A stretch of 64,000 bases of DNA from positions 124,001-188,000 of the forward strand of contig JAJIRX010000920.1 of assembly GCA_023853785.1 (NCBI GenBank), read 5' to 3'. Positions 47,823 through 60,093 of this stretch are shown here, piece by piece. The position numbers were made by a program, and so were the translations under genes. The notes under the pieces are model-generated. The model ran no database searches, was not told the DNA's origin, and saw only the letters and a program-made list of their open reading frames with translations. The first letter of the stretch is position 1, and each line of letters starts with the position of its first letter. Source of the stretch: Psilocybe azurescens (Eukaryota; Basidiomycota; Agaricomycetes; Agaricales; Agrocybaceae).

Positions 47823-50451
47823 TCAAGTGCTTCCATCCTCTACTCTCCTGAGATATGCGTTAACCGCACCCTGGGCAGACCTCCGTTCATCCTCCAATAA
47901 TGATTCTATGAAGGTGAGGTAGTCACTATTGCGCATGATTCTGGCTTGGCGTGCATAGGCTATCAACTCTTCTGAGGAACCTGATTTGGCAAGGAATGGC
48001 GGAAGCATCAGAACGGCCCAGAAATAGGCATGCAAAGCCTCGCCCGTATTGAACTGATACCATCGCATGGGATGAAATTCCGCGTCCACGAAGACTCCCT
48101 TTCCAATGTCTTGGACGAAATTGCGAAAGCGATAGTTGGTGTAATGCATTTTATATACAGTATTGACGGACCGTCGGTACCAAAATGATTGCGCAGGACT
48201 ATTCATTCGAGTCCGATGATAACGACAAGATCGGCCGAATCTTGTTGTGTTGACAGTGTATGGGAATCCACATGTTGATATGTAGCGCAGCGCAAAAATT
48301 GCAGCACTGGTGTAAACACTGGCAGTGTCGGCCGGTTGCTGGCTTGAGATATTCAAATCTTGTAGAGTATTATGAAGATGTTCACGAAGAACAGGGTGCC
48401 TAAACGTTAGGAAACTAAGAGTGTCTCCTAACTGTGCGATATGCCTTGGATTTTCCAAAATGTGTAATATAGAAATGGGGCCAAAACCCCAATAGGTATA
48501 CGAATCATGATTCATGATTGAGGCCAAAAGGAAGCAGATGTGAGAGTGTTGAGGACGTGGACCTAGCTGAGCTTTGATGAGTTGTTCAAGTGCGACTATC
48601 TCATCAGTGTAAAGTTGGGAAATTGCCGAATCCGCCCAAATCTGGCGAAGTGATCAGATTTCGTTGTTTTGCAAAAGAAGACACATACCGCGCTGAGGGA
48701 ATCAAGGTAGCTGAAATATTCCGCAGAAAAAATGTATCATAATGACCTTTTACTCCAAGGATAGTATGGCAGCGACTGAGAGTTAGACAGAGAGTATTCT
48801 GGAGGAGCTGTGGATTTGGTTTAGCAAGAGGGCAGTGATGGAAGAAATGTGTAAAGATAGGCCAGTGTCGTTTCACTGTGTCAATTTTTTATGCAATTAG
48901 AAAACAGAATTTTGATGTATTAGAACGTAAGGGAACATACCCATGGATGGATGGAGAGGCGAATTTGATTCCAACGAAGGAAGCTCCGTGATATGAGCAA
49001 GGCATAACTCAGCATACAGCGTGTGCATTTTAACACGGTCAAGAAAATAATCTTTGGATCGTGACTGGTCGAGTAAATAATCTTTCAATGATGCATGTAA
49101 TATGCGAACAGTTAACATCTCTGCATCATAAAGATTATCACGATGGTTTTCGACCGCGATAAGGGAGCCGAGGTTCTGCATTAGAAGTTGAATATCTCCA
49201 GGAGCAAGTGATAGGAAGGCTTCTATAAATGTTACTGAATTGGAATAATAGCGAGGAGGGTGAAGAACAACGAAGCCAATGATCTGCAATATCAGATCCA
49301 CGTCTTCAACCCCCATCAGGATGTGCCGGTACAGCGCATCGAGTTCTGCGAACGGACTATCACCCGCCTTTGGCAGTTGTATGCCAAGAACAACTTCAAG
49401 CCGATGCGTTGGTCGATGTCGCGCGGATGCGACATACTTCACCACAGTCGATGCGTAAATAAACTGCCCGGAAGACTTTTGTACGAGTGTATCGAGTGAA
49501 TCTTCACCGGGCCAGCCAATCGGGATGTAAGAGCGAAGGCGATGTTGAGTTTTGATCTCGTTAAATTTATCTGCAAGGAAATGTCGAATATCGTCTTCGG
49601 ATTGATAATCGTTATCCAATGCAATTCTTGCCAGCGTAGAGAATGGTTTTGTATCGAAAGATGACGAGATATCTATCTCTGGACGACTGGCGATGAGGAT
49701 CTTCAGAGGCAAGCCCCGACTATTCAGAAGGCCAAAGGACAGATCAATAATTCTCGCTTGAACTTTTGGATCGTGGCATTCATCAAGACCATCAATAATG
49801 ATGACGATTTGGTTGTTGGTAGAAAATCCGGAATGAAGAAGTTCAAGGAGAGGCTCTCGGATGAGGGTCTTGAATTGTGCCTCAAGCGATCGTGTGGTAA
49901 CAAGGGGATCGTTCTCGAATGCCTGGCCTAGTCGTTCTCGGAACACAAGGGGGAGCTTTACCGCCAGTTGATATGCTAGTGTGGTGACGAGCAGCTTGGC
50001 CGTTCCTCGTTGTGGGTCATTTCTTGAGAAGAAGAAACTGGCGAGCACGAAGTGCTGGCCATCCAGAATCTCGGCAATAGTCTGCGCAATGGCCGACTTT
50101 CCAGCACCAGCTGCACCGTAGAGCCACATAATGAGGGCCTCTCTGGTATGTTCGTTCAGTCCAGTGATCCAGTCCATGATCCTCTTGATAATCGCGACTC
50201 GTGTGTTGTGATGACATTTTGGAGGATCGAAGCGCTCGCCTGAGTCATGAAATGCTCCATGGGCAACATATTCCTGCAGGCGCTCAAATCTGCCTATTGT
50301 CGATCTCTGCATCAGCATGATGTGTATATAATTCGGTAGGATTTAATATCATACCTTTCGAACTCTGAAGTTGGAGTTGAAGTTGAAGTTGGTGATTGTG
50401 CAATGTGCTGTTGATGATAGAGAAGTCGGTCGCTCGATTGAACATCGACAT
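47823..50451 (-). CDS. N3: NACHT-domain NTPase (NLR-like)
   Basis: Exons 50451-50355, 50293-48941, 48875-48689, 48641-47823. The head contains TDFSIINSTLHN and a QLQLQLQLQ run from a CAACTT-type repeat. NACHT motifs: Walker A GAAGAGKS, Walker B IIIDGLDECHD, sensor LIASRPEI. The full NACHT exon is open (1,353 nt) and is the reference for the interrupted N1. Exon 3 needs one base at a T-run (48727-48732, six instead of seven) to keep the C-terminal region in frame; otherwise the protein would end soon after LGVKG. About 818 residues if repaired. C-terminal region: WYRRSVNTVYKMHYTN, GKGVFVDAEFHPMRWYQF. Inverted relative to N1, N2 and N4. Confidence 0.85.
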
Positions 50452-50620
50452 TGTGGGGGAGCAGAATGTCCGACGACGAGCAGCCGGTATTGGTGGGAGA
50501 TCTGGGAAAAGACAACACTGACAGAACACCGTGATATTGGTGTCTGAATGTAGCCAGCACCGCCTTCCCAGTATAAGTATACCGATATTCGTCAGATGAT
50601 TCAAGGCATCAAGTTCCGAA
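50452..50620 (-). promoter_or_regulatory. Conserved promoter/leader block of NACHT N3 with palindrome
   Basis: Minus strand equivalent of the N1 block. The dyad reads GACACC-AATATCAC-GGTGTT (50525-50544). Closest to N4. Confidence 0.6.
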
Positions 50621-52368
50621 AGCAGACTATATCTGAACTCATCATTTATGCAGTGCCAGCTCAAATGATTTCGAGTCTCATTAATTCTTTGCTCTGGGGC
50701 CATCGAAGGCTTTATGAATATTTCCTCACTGTCTCTTCATGGCCAATGCCCGTTGATCGGAATAACGTAAAACGAGATCATATTGCGCACAAATGAAGGA
50801 AATTACACAGCACACGTCTCTAACTTGATTTGGGCGATCATTGTGTCCATTTTCTTCTGCTCTCTTCTGCCCTATGATCTCCTTCTCGCCCTTCTGTCGT
50901 CCTGGTCATCTGTTCCCGCGCCGCTTGGGAGGTAGGTCTTCATTCTCGTCTTCGTCAATCTACATAACCACTCGAGCATCGCTCTTGGAGCGACTTATAT
51001 CATAGTCACAGTCCACCCCGTATAGTACAGTTCACATATATTTGCGGTGAGAGGGTGTAATCTTGGCTATGTACAATCGAAGAGCCGCAGTCGATGTCGA
51101 TGCTGAGAAGTGTTCTTTCTACAACCCAACGTGCATAGTCCCGGATGCACCTGGCAAGACCGGTTGGATAAAAGGCAGGAGCTGCTTGTTACAAGACGAA
51201 ACCGATTAGCAGAAGGACTTAAGTAATAAGAGATGTACATACCACAATGTATAGTAAATTTGCAGGTAAAAAAAAATTGTGTACAGAAGGATATGTGAGG
51301 GAATAAATCTAGATGAGACGAGAGGTAGTCTGATAGCTGGAGCTGGGGAAAACGTTGAATACAAAAGCGACTAGGTTAAACAAGATGATAGGACGTACGG
51401 ACATCGTCGTTATTGAACGTGTCAGATGGTTTTCTGATCGCTCGGGTGGAAACGCGAGTTGAGTGTATAACGTACGCTACTCCGACGTCCAGATCCAATG
51501 CCTCTGTTTCTCGTCCGTTGGTCAAAATGACGGGAGAAATGATCACTGGGACGCTGAAGATATTGTTAGGATCCTGCAAAGTGCCGAGTATCGATCAAAA
51601 CGTACGCTGAGAGATGCCAGCGTAAGATGGGAAAAGGATCTTGTGGTGCATGCGTTGTTTGCGCTGTATCACGTCGGAATGATACCTGAGACGAAAGGTC
51701 GAGCAGAATTAGAAAGGCATAATCATTTCATGTCGGACGGCCCATTTATTCCATAGGAGAGCCTGACCTCTGCGTGCAGCTCTCAGAACCTCCACGTTTC
51801 TGGTATTTGGTCAAGGTGTCTATTCATGCCGTGCGTCAGAAAAAGAGACGACTAGGAAATCATCCCTACTTCTGACAGTACCATTTCCGAGTAACATCCG
51901 TGCTGTCGATGGTTGTGATTTGAACGGTACACTTGTTGGATTTGAGCGGGTCGATAATGGCCCACAGGCTCATATTCATTGCAGTCTGCTAATTTTTTTG
52001 GCGGAAGTGATGTCGCGGTACGAGCAGGGAGATTGATGAGGAATGACAGCGTGCAGCACACCTCAGCGCTCGGCGAAATTGTTGAGGAAGAGCTCCCAGT
52101 CTCTGTGGCCGGGGCAGTACATTGAGTAGCGGGTGCCTGTAAGTGACAAGGATGTAAATCAATTTGTGCATTGCTGGCCGGTTCAACGAACGATTCGTGA
52201 AGTGACAGGTGCGGGTAAGGGTGCGGGCCAACAAGGATCGTAAGATGGTTCAGTATCAATCTCGGGCACCTCATGGGCGAGTCGACGGTGGAGTTGCTCT
52301 GCAGAGACGGTGACGCCGCTATTGTAGCTAGCACCCCCGTCCTCACGCAGTCAATCCAAACCATCCGC
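50621..52368 (-). repeat. Inverted duplicated flank upstream of N3
   Basis: Minus-strand sequence matches parts of the flanks of N2 and N4: a short frame ending MSDGPFIP (51463-51756, plus) matches SDGPLIH at 56.2 kb, and FVEPAS (52,190) matches 35,690 and 43,180. Frames are broken; I see no intact gene. Confidence 0.55.
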
Positions 52369-52557
52369 TCATCCAGACATGACCCAGAAGGTTATTGATG
52401 AGCGTTGCGAGATTGTCTGTCGCGGCATCAAGGATGGACAGGACACTTGTTTCAAGAATGAAGTAAGAGAATAATAAAATAAAAGTGAACACGAACTTTC
52501 ATTGTCCTCGTGCATAGTCTTCGACCTGCTCCTGCCCAGCATCTGCTCCGAGAGCAT
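52369..52557 (-). pseudogene. Inverted C-terminal relic of the low-complexity family
   Basis: The minus strand encodes LSEQMLGRSRSKTMHEDNE, a donor-like site, then a stretch with ILDAATDNLATLIN. I recognise both as a conserved C-terminal block of the L-family in mushrooms. It lies head-to-head with the start of L3, in the duplicated flank of N3. Confidence 0.55.
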
Positions 52558-52812
52558 GCATGCCTCCTCCGTATGACGCGTGAATGATCTTCACTGATGC
52601 ACCCCGAACGCGACGCGAAATTCAAATCCCTCAAGCGAGTCGGGGTGCCAACGCGGTGCGTCATTTGACTCCGCTTTCATTTGCCCAATCACGGTCACGT
52701 GATATTCGGTTTGCATTTGCCTCGGAAAGGGCGTTTTTAATTTTCCCTACTTTGTACTCTTCCCTGTTCCCTCTCTGCTACTCCCTTGCAGGGTTCTTTG
52801 GCGACTTGACTG

Positions 52813-55800
52813 ATGACGATGAAGAAGGATATTGCGTATGCTGCCAGCGACTTCGCGTCTGTCTGGAAGCGGGCGCCGGTCAGTGGGATGGACGGTAAAT
52901 ATTCTTGGACGCAGTTAGAAGAGTGGATTGTCAAGGTGCGTAGCGGTGTTGATGTGGGCAGTGGTGCTGATTTGACTTGACTTGGATTGGTGGATAGAAT
53001 TCCTATTCATATTATCAGTAGACAAGAACACCACCGCCAAGAATTAACGCTCTGCGCAAGTCTTTTACGGTCTTTGACACCGTTCCGAATTGACAAGGCT
53101 ACAACTCGAGAACGTCACCATCAAGATTTTCACGGCTACGATTTCGTTCTATACAAAAACGATATATTCTTAAACGACCACACATTACTTACTCACGACC
53201 TTACTCTCCAACAAGAACAAGAACGATCAATTTTGACAATTTACATAGCGACTCATGAAGACGCAGACAACGAAGATGCGCAGTTCGATCTCACTGCTTT
53301 CCAAGCCTCCTGCACCCTCTTCCTCCTCGTCAACAAGCATCCCAGCACCGACAAGACCGCCATGCTCCTCCTCTCTGCCCCAGCCATCATTAACGCCAAC
53401 GCCGCACGCCAACACCACCGCGTGCATCCCCTTATCACTGCCCTGCCCTCCTTGGAGGCGTCCGCATCGTTTGCGAGGGCACTGAAAGAGTCGTGGGATG
53501 CAGTGACGCCTGCGCTACCTCAGCCTGTGAATGGGCACTCGCTGATGCTGGTTGCGACTAATACCAAGGCGCTCGGGGATCCCAGCACGGGTGCGGGCAC
53601 GGGTGTCGGTGGGAACACGCAAAGAAAACTCGTCCCGCAGAAATCGAAGCTCAGCATCCCTGGGTGGGGCATGGATCCACACATGGTCGCAAATCTGAAG
53701 AACACACAAAGGATCTATCGCACATTGTGCGCCGCGTCGGGCCCTCCGAGTCCGGTCTCATTAACGACGCGTCGTGGACATATGTGTATGCGACACGACA
53801 GGGGACAAGGACGGCTTCGAGATCTACGTGGACACGAGGCATGTGGACGAGAATATCGGCAGGATTTTGCTGGTGAAGAAGAAGCCGGAGGTGGCGCTGG
53901 ATGGGGTGAGGTGCGGGTGCGGGTGAGGGCGGGGGGCGATGGGGGAGGTTACGAACGCGATGAAGGTGGGCAAGGAGGGTGAGGGTTTGAAGGAGGGGCA
54001 GGGAAAGGAGGGGTCGAGACAGGCGAAAGAGAAGAAGGAATAGAAGGTGAGGGAGAAGTGGTGGACGACGAGATTGGGGGAGGGAGGAAGGACTTGGAAG
54101 ATAGGAAGGAGAAGGAGAAAGAGATAAGTCATAAATGTAAGTCGCTTTCACTGTTTTCTCGACTTTGATGGAATTTAAACTCATCGTTGTCTCGTTTAAG
54201 AGCTGTCGAATACATACACGATCCTCACCCACATTCGAGAGTGCATCTTTTTTTCTCTTTCCTCTTCCTTTCCTCCTGTTCCTTCCTTCTTTCTTTTATG
54301 TCTTTTCCCCGTTGTCGCTTTATTTGTGTCCTCTCAGTCACATGTATGCGTACTCAAATATATTCTGTTCTTCACATTTCCAGACCCATTCTTCACCAAT
54401 GCTCAATCCCAAGCCCAAGCATCGCAATTCATCATGCGCCCATGTCCATTACGCTCGCCTCCGCATTGACTTCCTCTTCCACTTGAACATTCACCTCCAC
54501 TTCCAACGCGAACGCATACTTACCCAATTCCAGTTCTAGTGCTACAGCCACGGCCACGGCTACGCAGTCCTCTGCACTATCCAAAATTGTGCCCATACTC
54601 ACCGAGGAAGACGAGGAGGGTATGGAGGCTGAGCGAAGGTTTCCGGTTTCGCAACGGGAACGCGCGGGCTCGGTGCCGACTATAGATTCGACAAATTCCA
54701 ACTCTGGGACGTGCTCGAGGTCAGGCACGCTGAGCTCGACTGGGGGCGCGATGCTCGTGCCGCCTGGGGCCCTTGGTAGTGGTGAAATGTCAGCGCACAG
54801 GGACAGGGGGAAAGAATTGATCGCGCTGCGCGCGATTAATAGTATGCGGTCGCTGGCTAGGATGGGTAGTTGGGCGCAATTGAGGAATATGCCGGCGTCT
54901 GCAACTGGACCTAGTGTTGAGCATGGTGTGGTTGTGGGAGGAGAAGGGATGGAAAAGGGGAAGGCAGGGAAGGGGAAGAAGAAAAGCAGAAAGGCGAAGG
55001 ATGGTGAGGAGAAGAAGAAGATGGAGTCCGGCAAGAAGGAGAAGAAGAAGGATGGGAAGAAGAAGGAAGAGGAGGAAGAAAAGGCGAAAGCGCACGTGAT
55101 GAAGCACTGGACGAGCAGCTTCGAGGTGGACGCGTTGATATCTAGTCCGCGCGGGCCGCCGCCTGTTACGCGTGAGTTTTTCGGTGCTGGCTTTGGTGCC
55201 AATGCCAATACCAACGCGAATGGGAAGGTGCTCGGTACGAAGAAAAGCAGCGGAATGCTGCTCAGACTCTGACTTCCTTCTACTATGCGACTGCCCTCTT
55301 CGGCATCCATGCGATTCGGACCAAGCGCATCGTTGGCTGGACCTTCGGTTCCCGGGCTCGCTCCGTACCCTATCATCCCTCCACCTCCAATGTCAACCGG
55401 AACAATACCAACGCCAACACCAACATCAACGGTGGAAGAATTCGCGTATGTCGCGGGCATCTTTTCGTCTGCGAATTTGGGCAACTGGGGACAATCGTAA
55501 TCGGAAGCGAGTGTGCGGGGAGATGGGCAGGGGCTGGAGGCTGCAAGGGAGATGACACGCAGGGAACGGGAGGAACAGGATAAGGAAGTGAGTGCCGATG
55601 GCGAAGGCAAAAATAAGGAAAGTGAGAAGGAGAGATGGACGTCGAGGGAGAGCCGGCCCTCGAGCCTGGAGAGGAGGCTCACGCCGCTGATGTATTTGTT
55701 CCCGGAGGTGCAGGTCCGGCGCTCGGTGGATGGTGCAACAGTATATGATGACGCAGAGGAAGATCACGCAGAGGACGAAGCGAGGTACCGGAAGCGGCAG

Positions 55801-55960
55801 AACGAGCGGGACAGCGCGAGCATCAAGCAGCTTTCTTACCCAATCCTTAGGCCTGAGGCCTGACGATCGAGGAGGCGACAGCGGATGAACGCTTGAACAT
55901 GGAAGACCAGACGACTGGGGTGATGTCATTACGAGGTATGAGAGCGAGAATGCTGATGCG
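52813..55960 (+). CDS. L3: low-complexity Ser/Lys/Gly-rich protein, frame-broken
   Basis: Most complete copy of the family. Exon 1 from ATG 52813 ends WTQLEEWIVK|GTGCGT. The second exon encodes DFHGYDFVLYKNDIFLNDHT, LTIYI, ASASFARALKESWDA and KALGDPSTGAGTGVGG, then breaks near 53,700. Next come HIVRRVGPSESGLINDASW and FEIYVDTRHVDENIG, and after 54.4 kb a Ser/Ala-rich part with MRSLARMGSWAQLRN and a long Lys-rich run. It ends with FPEVQVRRSVDG and IKQLSYPIL. At least four frame changes, some perhaps introns. No enzymatic domain or membrane segment. Function unknown. Confidence 0.5.
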
Positions 55961-57314
55961 GATGTGGGCTCCGAGGAGATGGCGGCCCACTCAAGTTCTG
56001 CATAAGCGTACCGTTCAAATCATAACATTCTGCAGCATGGATGTTACCACGGAATGGTGCAGTCAGAAGTAGAGATGATTCCTTAGTCGTCTCTTTTTCT
56101 GACGCACGGCATGAATGGATACCTTGAATGAACACCGGAAACGCGGAGGTGTTGAGCGCTGCACGCAGTGGTCATCCTCTCCTGGTGAATCAATGGGCCG
56201 TCCGAAATGAAATGACTATGTCTTGCTAATTCTGCTTGACCTTTTATCTCAGGTGTCATTCCGAAGTGATAACAGAGCAAACAACGTATGCACCACAAGA
56301 TTCTTTTCCCCATCTTACGCCGGCATCCCTCAGGGTACGTTTCGATCGATACTAGGCACTTTGCAGATCGTAACAATGTTTGTCTCAATCCTCAGCGTCC
56401 CAGTGTTTATTTTCCCCGTCATTTTGACCAACGGACGAGCAACAGAGGCATTAGATCTGGACGTCGGAGTAGCGTCCGTTACACACCCAACTCGCGTTTC
56501 CACCCGAACGGTCAGAAACCCATCGGACGCGTTCATTATCGACGATGCTCGTATGTCCTCTCCCCTTGTTTTACCTAGTCGCTTTTGTATTCAACGCTTT
56601 CACTACTTGTAGCTATTACACTACCTCCCTTCTCATCTAAATTTGTTCCCTTACATATCCTTCTGTACACGATTTTTACCTGCAAATCTGATATACATTG
56701 TGGTACGTACATTTCTTACTACTTATGTCCTTTTGCTAATCGGTTTCGTCTTGTAACAGGCGGCATCTGCCTTTTGTTCAACCAGTCTTGCAGGGCATAT
56801 CTGGGAGGATGCACATTGGGTTGGAGAAAGAATACTTCTCAACTTCGACATGGACAGCCAAGATTACAGCCTCTTACGCAATATTATGTGAAATGCACTG
56901 TACGGGTGGACAAGAGCTTTCGTAGAAGTCGTTCCAAGAGCGACGCTCAGCTGGATATGTAGATTGACGAAGATGAGAATGAAGACCTACCTCTCATGCG
57001 ATGCGGGAACGGATGACTAGGACGACAGGGAAAGGTGACAGGGGAATCATAGGATAGAAGGGGACAGAAGAAAACGGACACGATGATCGCCCAAATCAAG
57101 TTAGACGTGTGCTGTGTGATTTCCTTCATTTGTGCGCAATATGATCTAGCTTTCCGCTATTCTGATCAGCGGGCACTGGCCATGAAGGGACAGGGAGAAA
57201 ATGTTCATAAAGCCCTCGAAGACCAGCTTAAAAAACCCACGAGACTCGAAACCATTTGAGCTAAAATCATCTGAGTCGGCACTGCATGAATGACATGGGT
57301 CCAGATATAGTTTA
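55961..57314 (+). repeat. Duplicated flank between L3 and NACHT N4
   Basis: Contains the same decayed blocks as the flank of N3: the VPSIDRNVP / MTPEIKGQAELARHSHFISDG frame on the minus strand at 56.08-56.5 kb, and a short exon-like piece with AGHIWEDAHWVGERILL near 56,790. Related to 35.7-36.4 kb and 43.3-43.8 kb. No intact gene. Confidence 0.55.
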
Positions 57315-57485
57315 CGTTCGGAACGTGATGCCTTCAATCATCCGTCAATTATCGGTATGCTTGTACTCGCATGGCGGTGCTGCCTAAATTTAGACACCAA
57401 TACAACGGTGTTCTGTCAGAGTTGCCCTTTCCCAGATCCCCCACCGATACCGGCTGCTCGTCGTTCGACATTGCGCTCCCGCACA
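57315..57485 (+). promoter_or_regulatory. Conserved promoter/leader block of NACHT N4 with palindrome
   Basis: Equivalent to the N1-N3 blocks; dyad GACACC-AATACAAC-GGTGTT at 57393-57412. Confidence 0.6.
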
Positions 57486-60093
57486 ATGTCAATATTCAAT
57501 CGATCGACCGACTTTTCTATCCACAATAGCACATTCAACACTCACCAACATCAGAGTTCGAAAGGTACCATGTTGAATTCTACGGAATGATATATACGTC
57601 GTGCTGATGCAGGGATCAACCATAGGCGGATTCGAGCGTCTGCAGGAACACGTCGCTCATGGAGCATTTCACGATTCGGGCGAGCGCTTCGATCCTCCAA
57701 AATGTCATCACAACACACGAGTCGCGATTATCAAGAGGATCACGGATTGGATCAGTGGACTCAACGAAGATACCCGAGAGGCTCTCATTATGTGGCTCTA
57801 TGGCGCAGCTGGCGCCGGAAAATCCGCGATTGCGCAGACTATTGCCGAGATTTTGGACGGCCAGCACTTCGTCCTCGCCAGTTTCTTCTTCTGGCGAAAT
57901 GACCCGCAGAGAGGAACGGCCAAGCTGCTCGTCACCACACTAGCATATCAACTGGCGGTCAAGCTTTCCCCTGTGTTCCGAGAACGACTATGCCAGGCAT
58001 TCGAGAATGATCCCCTGATTACTACACGATCGCTTGAGGCACAATTCAAGGCCCTCGTTCGAGAGCCTCTCCTTGAACTTCTTCATTCCGGATTTTCTAC
58101 CAACAACCACATCGTCATCATTATAGATGGTCTTGACGAATGCGACGATCCGAAAGTTCAAGCGAGAATTGTCGATTTGTCCTTCAGGCTTCTGGATAGT
58201 CGGGACTTACCTCTGAAGATACTCATAGCCAGTCGGCCAGAGATCAATATCTCCTCATCTTTCGATAGAAAACCATTCTATACGATGGCCAGAATTGCAT
58301 TGGATAACGACTATCAATCTGCAGAGGATATTCGACATTTCCTTGCAGATAAATTTAACGAGATCAAAGCCGATCATCCCCTACGCTCTTACATCCCGAA
58401 TGGCTGGCCTGCAGAAGATTCACTCAATACACTCGTACGAAAGTCCTCCGGGCAGTTTATCTATGCATCGACTGTGGTGAAATATGTTGCTTCTGCACGT
58501 CATCGACCAACTCATCGGCTTGAAGTTGTTCTTGGTATACAACTGCCAAAAGCAGGTGATAATCCGTTCGCAGAGCTGGATGCGCTGTACCGGCACATCC
58601 TGATGGAGGTTGAAGATGTGGATCTAATATTGCAGATCATTGGCTTCGTTGTTCTTCACCCTCCAAGCTATAATTATAATTCGGTGACATTTATAGAAGC
58701 CTTCCTTTCACTTGCTCCTGGGGATGTTCAACTTCTAATGCAGAACCTCACCTCCCTTATCTCAGTCGAAAACGATCCTGATGAACCTGATGGTGCAGTG
58801 TTAATCGTTCGCATATTACACGCATCATTGAAAGATTATCTACTCGACCAGTCACGATCTAAAGATTTTTTCTTGATCATCTCAAAATGCACACGCATTA
58901 TGCCGAATTATGTGTTGCTCATATGGCAGAGCTTCCTTCATTGGAATCAAATTCGCCTCTCCATCCATCCATGGGTATGTTCCCCTACGTTCTAATAAAT
59001 TAAATTCTGTTTTCTAATTGCATAAAAAAATTGACACAGTGAATCGACACTGGCCTATCTTTACACATTTCTTCCATCATTGCCGTCTTGCTAAACCAAA
59101 TCCACAACTCCTCCAAAATGCCCTCTATCTAACTCTCAGTCGCTGCCATACTATCCTCGGAGTAAAAGGTCATTATGATATAATATTTTCCGGGCAATAT
59201 TTCAGCTACCTTGATTCCCTCAGCGCTGTATGTGTCTTCTTTTGCAAAAAATTGAAATCTGACCACCTCGCCAGATTTGGGCTGATTCGACAGTTTCTCA
59301 ATTTTACACTGATGAAATAGTCGCAATTGAACAACTCATCAAAGCTCAGCTTGGTCCACGTCCTCAGTACTCTCACATCTGCTTCCTTTTGGCCTCAATC
59401 ATGAATCATGATTCATATAAGTATTGGGGTTTTGGCCGCATTTCTATACTACACATTTTGGAAAATCCAAGGCATATCGCACAGTTAGGAAACAGTCTTA
59501 GTTTCCTAATGCTTGGGCACCCTGTTCTTCGTAAACATCTTCATAACACTCTACAAAATTTGAATATCTCAAGCCAGCAACCGGCCGACACTGCCAGTGT
59601 TTACACCAGTGCTGCAATTTTTGCTCTGCGCTACATATCAACATGTGGATTCCCATACGCTGTCAACACAACTAGATTCGGCCGATCTTGTCGTTATCAT
59701 CGGACTCGAATGAATAGTCCCACGCAATCATTTTGGTACCGACGGTCCATCAATACTGTGTATAAAATGCATTACACCAACTATCGCTTTCACAATTTCG
59801 TCCAAGACATTGGAAAGGGAGTCTTCGTGGACGCGGAATTTCATCCCATGCGATGGTATCAGTTCAATACGGGCGACGCTTTGCATGCCTATTTCTGGGC
59901 CGTTCTGATGCTTCCGTCATTGCTTGCCAAATCAGGTTATTCAGAAGAGTTGATTGCCTATGCACGCCAAGTTAGAATCAGGCGCAACAATAACTACCAC
60001 AACTTCAAATATTTGACATTGGAGCAAGAACAGAGAGCTGCCCGGACTGCGGTTAAAGCATATGTTAGGAGAGCAGAGGATGGGCCGGCTTAA
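57486..60093 (+). CDS. N4: NACHT-domain NTPase (NLR-like)
   Basis: Exons 57486-57564, 57626-58974, 59040-59227, 59275-60093. The head contains TDFSIHNSTFNTHQHQ. NACHT motifs: Walker A GAAGAGKS, Walker B IIIDGLDECDD, sensor LIASRPEI. C-terminal region: IWADSTVSQFYTDEIVAIEQ, WYRRSINTVYKMHYTN, GVFVDAEFHPMRWYQF, ending RRAEDGPA. One base appears to be missing from a T-run at 58866-58871 (six, where seven keep the frame). N2 has the same apparent loss at the same place, so an ancestral loss is possible, but the downstream sequence is still conserved in the alternate frame. About 810 residues if repaired. Pairs with N3 by head and promoter. Confidence 0.84.

Noticed and set aside
53651..54232. 193-codon minus-strand frame with Pro/Ser runs
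   Set aside because: Antisense to conserved L3 blocks (HIVRRVGPSESG, FEIYVDTRHVD).
54432..55682. 416-codon minus-strand frame, Ser/Phe/Leu-rich
   Set aside because: Long only because it is antisense to low-complexity Lys/Gly/Ala-rich L3 sequence; the plus-strand reading matches L1 and L4.
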